From the NCBI RefSeq assembly GCF_009711475.1, contig NZ_SMMD01000869.1, positions 1 through 12,286 on the forward strand: DNA of 12,286 nucleotides, given 5' to 3'. The translations under genes were made by a program, and so were the position numbers. The notes under the pieces were generated by a model, which saw only the letters and a program-made list of their open reading frames with translations, did no database searches and was not told the DNA's origin. Of this stretch, positions 1-7,674 are shown piece by piece (position 1 is the first letter of the stretch; each line of letters opens with the position of its first letter). The stretch is from Fulvivirga aurantia (GTDB lineage Bacteria > Bacteroidota > Bacteroidia > Cytophagales > Cyclobacteriaceae).

Positions 1-2219
1 GTGTTGATGACTATGAAATAAGGACCATTTTTAAGCTCAGAAACATCGATATTTTGTTCGTTTTCCTGAAGCCTGTTTCGCAATACTATTTCTCCTATCG
101 TATTATGAATTGATAAGCTTCGTGCGGCACCTTTTATACGAAGAATGCCTTGGGTAACTGGGTTAGGGTAGATTAAAAAACCAGTATTTTCTTTAGGTAT
201 AGATGTAACTACGCTTACAGAGGCTGTGTTGGAATAACAAGAACTCCTTGAGTCAGCAATGGCTTTAATTCGATAGTCGTAATTTTTTCCGGCAACAATA
301 GTTTTATCAGAAAATGAAAAGACACTATTATCAATTGTTTGCAATTCTGTAAAGTCATCATTATCTGATTTTCTCTCCAGTACATAGCTAACCTCATCAG
401 AGGAATTTAATTCCCAGGAGAGTTCTACCTCATCATTTTTAAGAGTAGCAGATAAGTTGTTTGGAGCAATGAGCTCTAGGGGTTGAGGAGCGGCAGATGG
501 CTGCGATGCACTACCCATTTCAAAAGGAGTGGAGGAGAGAAAGGCTAATTGAGATTGGTCTATACCAGCTACATTTCTTGTATTACCACTACTGTTTACC
601 TGCTGGGAGGCAAAGTCTCCCATTGAGCCATTGTTTTTAATCAACAAACTTGAGTAGTCACCAAAATTTTTGACCCAGGTTTTACCGCCTTCGGGGTACA
701 GCTTGACATAACTTCCATCATTTATTAGTATTCCATAACCCATTTGGTGCTTAGCAATACCAAATTGTATGGCTGCGGTGTTGTTTTCATAGAAATCTGA
801 GCTGGAAGGATCATATGCGTCAGGCACGATGGTGGTTGTGTTTAATAAACCTAATCCTTCTTTATATTCTAGTTCGCCATAATAAGCACTGAGTTCATCT
901 CCTGTATTGTTAGCTACATACATGGGTCCCGCTAGTTTTGTGTCCTCGCCAATAAATGCAACTTCTACCTCTTGCTCTAGCAAGTGTTTCATTAAAACTT
1001 TACCGGTAGGGTGGTCGTCTGCAAAAGATATTAGTATCTCAAAGTCGTTACCTACAAACATGAATTTGGATGTTGAGAGAATCAGGTTCCTGTCTAAAGC
1101 AGTACTACAAGAATCGCTACTCACATTAGTTTTGATCAAAAAAGCCTGTGCATTGAGTGTATTTATGATGTAATCGCCATAGCTATTCGCCAGACTTCCA
1201 CTGGTGCCCGTTACAATTACTATTGAGTCATTTGGGGCAATCAGGTCATTAAGCAGCATTTGATTTTTATTTAAAGCGCTGCCTCCGGCAAGATAGATGA
1301 TGCGTTTACTGTCCTCAGTTAAGATGTTTGCTGAAATATCTTCTGTGTACGATGTTGTTTTTTGTTTGCTAATCAGGTTATAAGACTGACCATGTAACAG
1401 GAGCGTGGTGTTAATCGAGTCGGTGGATAGCCGACCTTCCTCTGTAGAGAAGTCAGCAGCATGTAAAATATTTACTGCACCTGTTCCGTATGCAGTTCCC
1501 ATATAGTTCTCGTCAATACAAAAAGCTGTGCGGTCGTCAACACCAATTCCGCCAACGTTGTCGTTTGTAGTTAGATACCAATTGGCCATAAATGCTGCCA
1601 GTCTTGAAAGGCGGCCTCGTTCAACAAAATGTGTATCGGCTATATAATTAGGGAGGAGGTCTACAAAATCATCAGCTAAAGTAATGTTAGAGTGAAAAAC
1701 ATCTTTCAGGGCTTGGTCAGGATAAAGGGTGCCGTTTTCGGCTGTATACATCACACTTGATAAAATAGCCATCCCCGCTGAAGTACCTCCAATAACTCCC
1801 CCAGTATTGTATTTATCGGTGATAGCCGCAGTTATTTGTGTGTTTTTATACGTGCTGTAGTAGTTATATTGATCACCTCCTTTAAAGAAAAATACGTCAT
1901 AATTCATTAACGAATCGTAAGTGACAGTGCTGGCGGCAGAGTCCGAGGTGTTGATAATGAAGTTTTTAGCTTTTACTGCTCCAAGACTTATAAAGTAGTT
2001 TGGCAACCACTCAGGGTCACTGCTCTCGCCAAAAGCTATGATCGCAACTTTTTTGTTGGCTGATTGATCTACTGCCCATTGATATGGCGTGTTACTCCAG
2101 CCCCAGGGTTCGTCAAGCTCAGTACCACCACCTACGAGAAGCAATTTTCCTTGTGCAGAAAGAGGTGTTTGAGTTAATGAAACAAATAAAAGTGTAAATA
2201 CCAGAAATAGTGATTTCAT
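1..2219 (-). CDS. Secreted cyanophycinase-like peptidase S51 protein with FN3 and T9SS sorting domain (3' end outside window)
   Basis: Open from ATG at 2219 to the left edge (739 complete codons, no stop). Seen: a signal peptide with likely cleavage after A22 (LSA-QG); an S51 domain (about 25-250) with N-terminal GGGTE, FFFKGGD near 114, the nucleophile elbow GGTSAGM with Ser147, THFVERGRLSRL with His197, and GIGVDDRTA. A second, S51-like repeat follows (about 308-560) without the Ser elbow. An FN3-like domain (about 582-670) and a T9SS type A sorting domain beginning at YPNP (684-687) follow. Known of the family: cyanophycinases are serine peptidases that cut the Asp-Arg polymer cyanophycin; others act on small acidic peptides. 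Inference: exported across the outer membrane by T9SS and anchored or released there. The substrate cannot be told from sequence. Only the last few residues of the sorting domain appear to be missing. It lies 174 bases downstream of the GT9 gene on the same strand. Confidence 0.9.
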   Translation of the reverse strand, partial: MKSLFLVFTLLFVSLTQTPLSAQGKLLLVGGGTELDEPWGWSNTPYQWAVDQSANKKVAIIAFGESSDPEWLPNYFISLGAVKAKNFIINTSDSAASTVTYDSLMNYDVFFFKGGDQYNYYSTYKNTQITAAITDKYNTGGVIGGTSAGMAILSSVMYTAENGTLYPDQALKDVFHSNITLADDFVDLLPNYIADTHFVERGRLSRLAAFMANWYLTTNDNVGGIGVDDRTAFCIDENYMGTAYGTGAVNILHAADFSTEEGRLSTDSINTTLLLHGQSYNLISKQKTTSYTEDISANILTEDSKRIIYLAGGSALNKNQMLLNDLIAPNDSIVIVTGTSGSLANSYGDYIINTLNAQAFLIKTNVSSDSCSTALDRNLILSTSKFMFVGNDFEILISFADDHPTGKVLMKHLLEQEVEVAFIGEDTKLAGPMYVANNTGDELSAYYGELEYKEGLGLLNTTTIVPDAYDPSSSDFYENNTAAIQFGIAKHQMGYGILINDGSYVKLYPEGGKTWVKNFGDYSSLLIKNNGSMGDFASQQVNSSGNTRNVAGIDQSQLAFLSSTPFEMGSASQPSAAPQPLELIAPNNLSATLKNDEVELSWELNSSDEVSYVLERKSDNDDFTELQTIDNSVFSFSDKTIVAGKNYDYRIKAIADSRSSCYSNTASVSVVTSIPKENTGFLIYPNPVTQGILRIKGAARSLSIHNTIGEIVLRNRLQENEQNIDVSELKNGPYFIVIN

Positions 2220-2393
2220 ACCCGAAATTGTTAAAGTGAGAGAATAAGAAAAGCAGAAAACGGGTATGTACTAGCAGTCGAAGATTGGCTGCAAATTTCT
2301 CAAACTGAGTCGTTTGATTGTGATTTTAGGAATAGAGATACTTTTTCTCACAGCATCAATAATAACTTAAAATCTTAACATTTGCAAGGCCAA

Positions 2394-3404
2394 TCATGGG
2401 ATGTAAAAATCGAAAACAATATTGTTCATACATTTAAAATGTCCTTTAGGACACTTCTGATGACCAATTTTTGAGCATGGCCTACAGTCGAGTTTGTTGT
2501 TTTCCAAGACCGTAAATTTGGTGCGATAGGGGTACATTCCAAATGATGGGATGGTGTTTCCCCAAATGCTGAATACTTCTTTTTTAAAAGCTGCTGCAAT
2601 ATGCATTAGGCCGGTATCGTGGCTAAACACATACTTGGCCTGTTTTACTAAAGAGGCCGATTGATTGAGGTTGTATTTGCCACATGCGTTGTAAATGATT
2701 GCTTTCTTATTCATTTCAAGCAGGCCTTCCTCCATCGGCTCTGATTTAGCCGTTTTATCAAAAAATTGCTTGATTTTATTTCCAACCACTTCATCGCCCG
2801 GCCCACCAAGCAGCACAATTGGCTTATTGATTTTATCACAAAGCTCAATCATGCGTTTTAGCGGTAGCTTCTTTGTGTTGTGCTGCGCTCCTATGGCATA
2901 GGCAACGTATTCTTTTCTGTGAGTCTCCGGGAGCCAATCCATCGGCACCTCGTCTTTCTCAGGTATGAAATAATCCAACCCCAGGTTATCCATTTTTATA
3001 TTAAGAGGGGCGATTGTGTCCATATAGCGATCAACAATATGCCTGTTGGGCAAATGGTTGATCTTGAGGTTTACCATCAGCCACTTTTGTCTGTTTAGTT
3101 TATCAAATGAGTAGCTTTTGGCACCCAGCCTAAATTTGATGATGGAGGTACGCAGATTCTTATGCAGATCAATTACAACATCAAAGTTCTCTTTCTTCAA
3201 GCTCTTGATCAGGTCACTCAGTCGATCTTCCAGGTAATGGACTTTGTCGATGTAAGGGTTATTTTCAACAATAGACTTAAACTGAATTTTGGTGCAGTAA
3301 TGTACCTCTACATCTTCAAGTTGCGTTTTTAAGTTACGTACAACCGGTGTGGTAAGTACAATATCTCCGATTGATGAAAATCGAATTACTAAAACCTTCT
3401 TCAT
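2394..3404 (-). CDS. Glycosyltransferase family 9 (heptosyltransferase-like) protein
   Basis: A 336-aa cytoplasmic protein, the usual length for GT9. Seen: N-terminal IRFSSIGDIVLTTP (7-20), with Asp14 matching the catalytic Asp position of WaaC/WaaF-type enzymes; a Rossmann-like C-terminal half with PIVLLGGPGD (195-204); the donor-site signature SHDTGLMHIAAA (261-272); and WGNTIPSFGMYPY (281-293). The C-terminus has four cysteines (307, 310, 318, 325) in a CRPCSKIGHQKCPKGHFKCM block. Known of the family: transfers heptose or another sugar from a nucleotide-activated donor onto the lipid A core or another surface glycan. Inference: builds lipopolysaccharide core or related surface sugar; the exact donor and acceptor are not decidable. 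The start ATG gives the MKKVLVIRFSS N-terminus usual for the family. The 160-base gap to the divergent EVE gene should contain its promoter, but no clear box was found. Confidence 0.93.
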   Translation of the reverse strand: MKKVLVIRFSSIGDIVLTTPVVRNLKTQLEDVEVHYCTKIQFKSIVENNPYIDKVHYLEDRLSDLIKSLKKENFDVVIDLHKNLRTSIIKFRLGAKSYSFDKLNRQKWLMVNLKINHLPNRHIVDRYMDTIAPLNIKMDNLGLDYFIPEKDEVPMDWLPETHRKEYVAYAIGAQHNTKKLPLKRMIELCDKINKPIVLLGGPGDEVVGNKIKQFFDKTAKSEPMEEGLLEMNKKAIIYNACGKYNLNQSASLVKQAKYVFSHDTGLMHIAAAFKKEVFSIWGNTIPSFGMYPYRTKFTVLENNKLDCRPCSKIGHQKCPKGHFKCMNNIVFDFYIP

Positions 3405-3564
3405 AAGTGGGCTGTCAGATTAAATAGCTCAAAAAGCTGTCGAATAAAAGAATTTTGATGGGTTTTAACTTTCACAGAGAACAGGTTTTGCGTAGCTTTT
3501 GTAAAATGATTATTTGTGTAAATTTATAAAAAGGATGTCACGTTAATAACAATAAATCGTTGGA

Positions 3565-3975
3565 ATGAACTATTGGTTGATAAAATCTGAACCTAACACT
3601 TACTCCTGGAACGACCTTACCAAAGACAAACAAACTTATTGGGATGGTGTTCGCAATTATCAGGCACGAAACAATATGAAGGCTATGAAGAAAGGAGATT
3701 TGGCATTGTACTATCACAGTGTGAACGAAAAATCGATTGTAGGCGTAGCTAAGATTGTGAAAGAACATTATCAGGATCCGACCACGGATAATGATGCTTG
3801 GGTGGTTGTGGATGTTGCTCCGGAGTATGCACTCAAAAATGTAGTTACCCTGGCCGATATTAAGGCCGATGACAGGTTGTCTAATATGGCATTGGTGCGC
3901 AATCCCAGGTTATCAGTGCAGCCAGTGGCCAAAGAAGAATTTGATATTATTATTGGTCTTAGCGAAAAAGTATGA
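3565..3975 (+). CDS. EVE domain-containing protein (THYN1-like)
   Basis: A 136-aa protein that is essentially one EVE domain. Seen: MNYWLIKSEPNTYSWNDL at the N-terminus, WDGVRNYQARNNMKAMKKGD (26-45), YYHS (49-52), IVGVAKIV (58-65), and RLSVQPV (115-121) followed by EEFDII. These are the hallmark blocks of bacterial relatives of human thymocyte nuclear protein 1. Known of the family: EVE is a PUA-like fold that binds modified bases in DNA or RNA; most stand-alone bacterial copies have no assigned role. It is the first gene of a plus-strand run, and its TGA stop overlaps the next ATG as ATGA (3972-3975), which suggests translational coupling to a secreted protein, an unexpected partner. No ribosome binding site is obvious upstream. 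Family assignment is firm; cellular role is unknown. Confidence 0.93.
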   Translation: MNYWLIKSEPNTYSWNDLTKDKQTYWDGVRNYQARNNMKAMKKGDLALYYHSVNEKSIVGVAKIVKEHYQDPTTDNDAWVVVDVAPEYALKNVVTLADIKADDRLSNMALVRNPRLSVQPVAKEEFDIIIGLSEKV

Positions 3976-5546
3976 CCCGACTATTACTCATTATACTCAT
4001 CTCCATTACTTCTAGTTACTCCATTTATGGACAGGTTGCTCAGATCAATCGATTCGAAATGGAAAAGAAAAATACTGATGATTTTTTTACAGTAGCTCCA
4101 GCGGGTGAGTTAGGCCTGCTGATTATAAGAGATACAAACAAAGAGTTTTCATTTAAAGAAAGAGCCAAAGGAGATACCTGGGAAGTAACAGGCCTTGATA
4201 CTACGATGACGGAAATGTGGAAGCATGAGCTCAGTATAGCCTACGGCCATTCTTTCAAAGCCTATGATGTAGCTGATAGTCGACTTTACTTACTTTTCAG
4301 AGACGGAGAGTTTGAGAAAAACGATTATCATTTAATCACGATAGAGATAGATGGAGGCGAGGTCAATACTTATGATATTGAAAATGAAGTAGCACTTGAT
4401 CTGTCGCATATCACGGTGGTAGATGGTGTAATCGTGCTGGCAGGTTATGTGAGGTATAGCCCTACATTAGTCAATTATAAAATAGGAGAAAGCAAGTTTG
4501 AAATTATACCGGGTTTCTTCAAAGACAGAAGCGATGTGATAGACCTCAGAAGTAATAATAACGGCACCTTCAATGTGCTTACACTTGAGAAAGGTTACGG
4601 AGGATTTTTTATCAGACTTAGAACTCACAGTAAAGACGGCACAATCTTATTTGAGCGTGAGATAGAGATGATGCAGGATCACAAAGTACTAAGTGGTAAA
4701 ACCACTGGTTTTATAGATGGTAATATAGCCATCACCGGTACTTTCGGAGCCAAAAACAGCTACTACTCTCAGGGTATATATTTTGCCATAGCCAAACCTG
4801 AGGGGCAACCCAATGTAGTTTCTTACATCAATTTTACTGACCTCGAGCATTTTTTCGATTACATGAGGCCGAGACGTGCTGAGCGTATTAGAGAAAAAGT
4901 GAAAAGAAGAGAAGTAGCAGGCAAAGATTATGATTACCGAACTAGATTGCTCATGCATGACATTGATAAAACTGAGAATGGTTTTTTAGTGTCTGCAGAA
5001 GTTTACGACCCACGATACGACAGAACCAATCGCACGGAGTTTCAAAATAGTTATTTCGATAACACCCAAAACTACAATTTCACAGGGGCCAATTACCAAT
5101 ATGTCCGTCAACCCAACCGACTGGTAAATGTTGATGGCGCCAATCATTTCGAGTTTTTAGAGTCGATAGTCTTGCATCTGGATAAACAAGGCAAACTCAA
5201 ATGGGACCAAAGTCTAAAGATTGAAGACGTAGAGGCCGCTTCTTTAGCAGCCGTTACCGATGTGGCAAAGAAAGATGAGCAGATTTTGATGCTCTATAGA
5301 AATGAAGAAAACATTAGCTACAAATACCTGGTAGACCAGGATTCATCCATACAAGCCACTGAGCCAATAAAACTCAACGATGAGTACGATGAGATAAAAC
5401 ATAATTATGACCTCATCGGAGGTACCGAGTATTGGTACGGAAATCATTTTTTTGTTTGGGGCTATCACAAAGTAGAAAATAAGGTAGCGGTAGATGTAGA
5501 TAAAAGGCGCAATGTGCTGTTTATTAATAAAGTGCGGTTTGAATAG
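3972..5546 (+). CDS. Secreted protein of unknown family, first of a tandem paralog pair
   Basis: I do not recognise a named family. The 524-aa product has a clear signal peptide (MTRLLLIILI hydrophobic core, likely cleavage after G20, before Gln) and no membrane segment afterwards. The mature part looks mostly beta-stranded, with repeating short hydrophobic strands and turns (for example LYLLFRDGE, IVLAGYV, IAITGTFG, ILMLYRNEE), which would suit a propeller-like fold; this is inference. A strikingly basic, probably helical stretch interrupts it: HFFDYMRPRRAERIREKVKR (293-312). The next gene encodes a divergent paralog with the same segment order, including LDTT near 75-78, the ITGTFGAKNSYYSQGIY block (254-270), the basic helix, an LDKQGKLKWD strand (403-412) and a C-terminal NVLFINKVRFE. 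It starts within the stop of the EVE gene. The product is predicted periplasmic or surface located; function is unknown. Confidence 0.9.
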   Translation: MTRLLLIILISITSSYSIYGQVAQINRFEMEKKNTDDFFTVAPAGELGLLIIRDTNKEFSFKERAKGDTWEVTGLDTTMTEMWKHELSIAYGHSFKAYDVADSRLYLLFRDGEFEKNDYHLITIEIDGGEVNTYDIENEVALDLSHITVVDGVIVLAGYVRYSPTLVNYKIGESKFEIIPGFFKDRSDVIDLRSNNNGTFNVLTLEKGYGGFFIRLRTHSKDGTILFEREIEMMQDHKVLSGKTTGFIDGNIAITGTFGAKNSYYSQGIYFAIAKPEGQPNVVSYINFTDLEHFFDYMRPRRAERIREKVKRREVAGKDYDYRTRLLMHDIDKTENGFLVSAEVYDPRYDRTNRTEFQNSYFDNTQNYNFTGANYQYVRQPNRLVNVDGANHFEFLESIVLHLDKQGKLKWDQSLKIEDVEAASLAAVTDVAKKDEQILMLYRNEENISYKYLVDQDSSIQATEPIKLNDEYDEIKHNYDLIGGTEYWYGNHFFVWGYHKVENKVAVDVDKRRNVLFINKVRFE

Positions 5547-7056
5547 ATTACTTGTTTTTGTTTTTCTGAGTTTATCGATTAGTGGATTTAGTCAAATTCT
5601 TCAGCCAGACCGGCATGAAATTGTATTAGCAAATGATGAAAAGAGCTATGAAGTAATAGCCTGTGAAAAGCAGGGCGTCATGCTCTGGCGTACATTAAAT
5701 ATCCCGAAAGTAACTGATAGCCTTGTTTTTGAAGTCGCAGTTTTAGATACCACCTTTAGTCAAGTCTGGCAAAATAGATTTCTTTTTAATGCCTCATTGA
5801 GATTTATGGCTCAGAAATATCATGATGGCAAAGCTTACCTGCTTTTTAGAAATATAACAAGCAAAACAAGAAACCTCAGACTCATCGAATTAGAAGTGAG
5901 GTCGGGTACCGTGCGTGAGCACATTATAAAAAATATCATTCCATTTTCTTATTTCGACATGGAAGTAACCGGAGAGTCTGTGGTTATAGGAGGGTACTTC
6001 AACTACAGGCCGTTGGTATTGCTCTTCGATTTTGAGGAGCGTGTACCGAGGATTTTGCCGGGCCTTTTCAACGATCACTCAGAGCTGGTGCAGATGAAAG
6101 TGAGTGAAAATAACACCATAGATGTAATCGTAAAAGGGCGCAACGCTGAACGGGTAAATACACTCTATATCAATACTTTCGACAACAATGCTCGCCTTAT
6201 AAAAGTAATCGAACTACAGGCTACCAGACGGAGAGCACCACTTTTTGGCAGATCAAAAGCGCTGGAATGGCCCTCGCAAATTGTAGCAGGTGTCTATGGC
6301 AGGCGCAACTCTGAGTACTCCAGAGGGGTTTTTGTGGCCAATATCAATGATTACGGTGAGCAGAAAATCAAGTATTATAATTATGCCGAATTTGAGAACT
6401 TCTTTAAATACATGCGCGCAAAACGCGAGCAACGGGTGAAAAGACGCATTGAAAGAAAGCGGGTTAAAAATAAAAAAATCAGATTTAATTACAGACTGCT
6501 CGTACACGAGCTGATTTCCTATGGTGATCAGTATATTTTACTTGGTGAGGCTTTTTACCCGCAATACAAATCTACTCCCGGGTCGAGCGGCATGTTTGGC
6601 AGCGCCTGGACGGTGAACAGAGGCCTTTATTCTTACGATCGCATATTTGTGGGCTTTCAATATACGCACGCTGTTGTGATTGGCCTCGATAAGAATGGCA
6701 ATATACTATGGGACAATAGCTTTGAAATTAAGGACGTGCTTTCAAAGCAATTGCAGCAGTTTGTACATGTTAGCGTTGGTGAAGATAATGTAGATTTGCT
6801 TTACGTTTTTGATGATGCCATCAGGTCAAAGGTAATCCGTGGCAATGAGGTGATCGAAGGTAAGGAGCTGGTAGATATCAAGCTGAAATACGAAAACGAT
6901 GAGACTGAAGAGAAAAGTACCACGATTTATGGCTTGCAAAAATGGTACGATAATGTATTCGTGGCTTTTGGTGAGCAATCGATAAAAAACATGCAGCAAG
7001 AAGGGATACGCCTCAAAAGAGATGTGTTTTTCTTAAATAAATTGGTGGTTCATTAA
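5539..7056 (+). CDS. Secreted protein of unknown family, second of the tandem paralog pair (TTG start proposed; ATG alternative at 5512)
   Basis: A paralog of the preceding gene. Two starts are possible. ATG at 5512 gives 514 aa with an odd MCCLLIKCGL extension read out of frame through the conserved tail of the upstream gene. TTG at 5539 gives 505 aa beginning (M)NRLLVFVFLS, which lines up with MTRLLLIILI of the paralog and makes a compact signal peptide ending GFS-Q. I prefer TTG, with moderate confidence. Matching segments, counted from TTG: LDTTFSQVW (69-77), AGVYGRRNSEYSRGVF (250-265), NFFKYMR (287-293) running into a very basic helix to about 314, FNYRLLVHEL (316-325), LDKNGNILWD (383-392) and the C-terminal VFFLNKLVVH. 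The basic helix holds about half Arg and Lys. Predicted exported; fold and function unknown. The 8-nt overlap with the upstream stop suggests coupled translation, so the two may be made in similar amounts and could form a complex (inference). Confidence 0.88.
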   Translation: MNRLLVFVFLSLSISGFSQILQPDRHEIVLANDEKSYEVIACEKQGVMLWRTLNIPKVTDSLVFEVAVLDTTFSQVWQNRFLFNASLRFMAQKYHDGKAYLLFRNITSKTRNLRLIELEVRSGTVREHIIKNIIPFSYFDMEVTGESVVIGGYFNYRPLVLLFDFEERVPRILPGLFNDHSELVQMKVSENNTIDVIVKGRNAERVNTLYINTFDNNARLIKVIELQATRRRAPLFGRSKALEWPSQIVAGVYGRRNSEYSRGVFVANINDYGEQKIKYYNYAEFENFFKYMRAKREQRVKRRIERKRVKNKKIRFNYRLLVHELISYGDQYILLGEAFYPQYKSTPGSSGMFGSAWTVNRGLYSYDRIFVGFQYTHAVVIGLDKNGNILWDNSFEIKDVLSKQLQQFVHVSVGEDNVDLLYVFDDAIRSKVIRGNEVIEGKELVDIKLKYENDETEEKSTTIYGLQKWYDNVFVAFGEQSIKNMQQEGIRLKRDVFFLNKLVVH

Positions 7057-7104
7057 ATACCGCTAATTTCACAATCTGAAAGGAAGTAGAATTAAACTTT
7101 TATC

Positions 7105-7112
7105 TATATTTG
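7105..7112 (+). promoter_or_regulatory. Candidate Bacteroidota -7 promoter box (TATATTTG) before pyrR
   Basis: A perfect match to the Bacteroidota -7 consensus TAnnTTTG, 13 bases before the pyrR ATG. No TTG-type -33 element is visible at the usual distance. If used, transcription would begin within about ten bases of the start codon and the mRNA leader would be nearly absent, probably without the AGGAG site that follows. That conflict lowers confidence; readthrough from the upstream genes is the alternative. Confidence 0.4.
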
Positions 7113-7113
7113 C

Positions 7114-7118
7114 AGGAG
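7114..7118 (+). promoter_or_regulatory. Ribosome binding site of pyrR (AGGAG)
   Basis: AGGAG lies 7 bases before the ATG at 7126, a textbook Shine-Dalgarno spacing. This is notable because most starts in this window, as in Bacteroidota generally, lack one. It supports the pyrR start and suggests translation from an mRNA that begins further upstream than the TATATTTG box would give. Confidence 0.6.
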
Positions 7119-7125
7119 TTTCGCT

Positions 7126-7674
7126 ATGCAAAGAAAACTAATACTCGATACAGAGCTTCTCAATATCACAGTCGACCGACTTTGCCAACAATTAATTGAA
7201 AATCACGGAAATTTTGAACATACAGCCATTTTAGGTTTACAGCCTAAAGGTGTGTTTTTGGCAGAGATCATCCACGAAAAACTAGAGGCAGCTACCGGAA
7301 CTAAAATCGACCTCGGTTATCTCGACACTACATTTTACAGAGACGATTTTAGAAGAAGGGAAACTCCCGTAAAAGCAAACGCTACTAAAGTGCCTTTTAT
7401 AATTGAGGACAAAAATGTTGTAATTATAGACGATGTGCTGTTTACAGGCCGATCGGTGAGGGCTGCTCTTGATGCTATGATTGCTTTTGGTAGACCTAGA
7501 AAAGTAGAGCTGCTGGTATTAGTCAATCGTAAGTACTCCAGACAATTGCCAATAGAGCCTGATTATATCGGGCGAGAGGTTAATACCATGGCCTGGCAAA
7601 AAGTACTTGTAGAGCTCAAAGCACAGGGATTCAAGAATAATAAGATTTGGCTTATAAATAAGGAAGAAAAATAA
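7126..7674 (+). CDS. pyrR: PyrR family protein (pyr operon regulator / uracil phosphoribosyltransferase)
   Basis: A 182-aa protein, normal PyrR length. Seen: the PRPP-binding loop VVIIDDVLFTGRSVR (98-112), AILGLQPKGVFLAEII (34-49), DTTFYRDDF (67-75), and the PyrR-specific tail LPIEPDYIGREV (141-152) followed by KVLVEL. Known of the family: type I phosphoribosyltransferase fold; Bacillus PyrR binds pyr leader RNA and promotes termination when UMP is high, and it has weak uracil phosphoribosyltransferase activity. It overlaps pyrB by one base (TAATG), so the two are co-translated. By eye against Bacillus subtilis PyrR recalled from memory, several residues tied to RNA binding are changed here (Thr18 to Asp17, His22 to Gln21, Lys40 to Gln39, Arg146 to Glu144), while the PRPP loop is intact. 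RNA-based regulation is therefore doubtful; enzyme activity remains plausible. Confidence 0.92.
   Translation: MQRKLILDTELLNITVDRLCQQLIENHGNFEHTAILGLQPKGVFLAEIIHEKLEAATGTKIDLGYLDTTFYRDDFRRRETPVKANATKVPFIIEDKNVVIIDDVLFTGRSVRAALDAMIAFGRPRKVELLVLVNRKYSRQLPIEPDYIGREVNTMAWQKVLVELKAQGFKNNKIWLINKEEK

Noticed and set aside
907..1173. Plus-strand open frame of 88 codons inside the S51 gene
   Set aside because: It is antisense to a well-supported coding region with clear domain motifs, and its product is low complexity without family features.
2300..2317. Six-base inverted repeat TCAAAC / GTTTGA with a six-base loop between the GT9 and S51 genes
   Set aside because: The stem is short and AT-rich and has no T-run on the minus strand, so it is not a convincing terminator or operator.
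3486..3516. TTTTG and ATTATTTG upstream of the EVE gene as a -33/-7 promoter pair
   Set aside because: The spacing is plausible, but the second element lacks the TA of TAnnTTTG; too weak to call.
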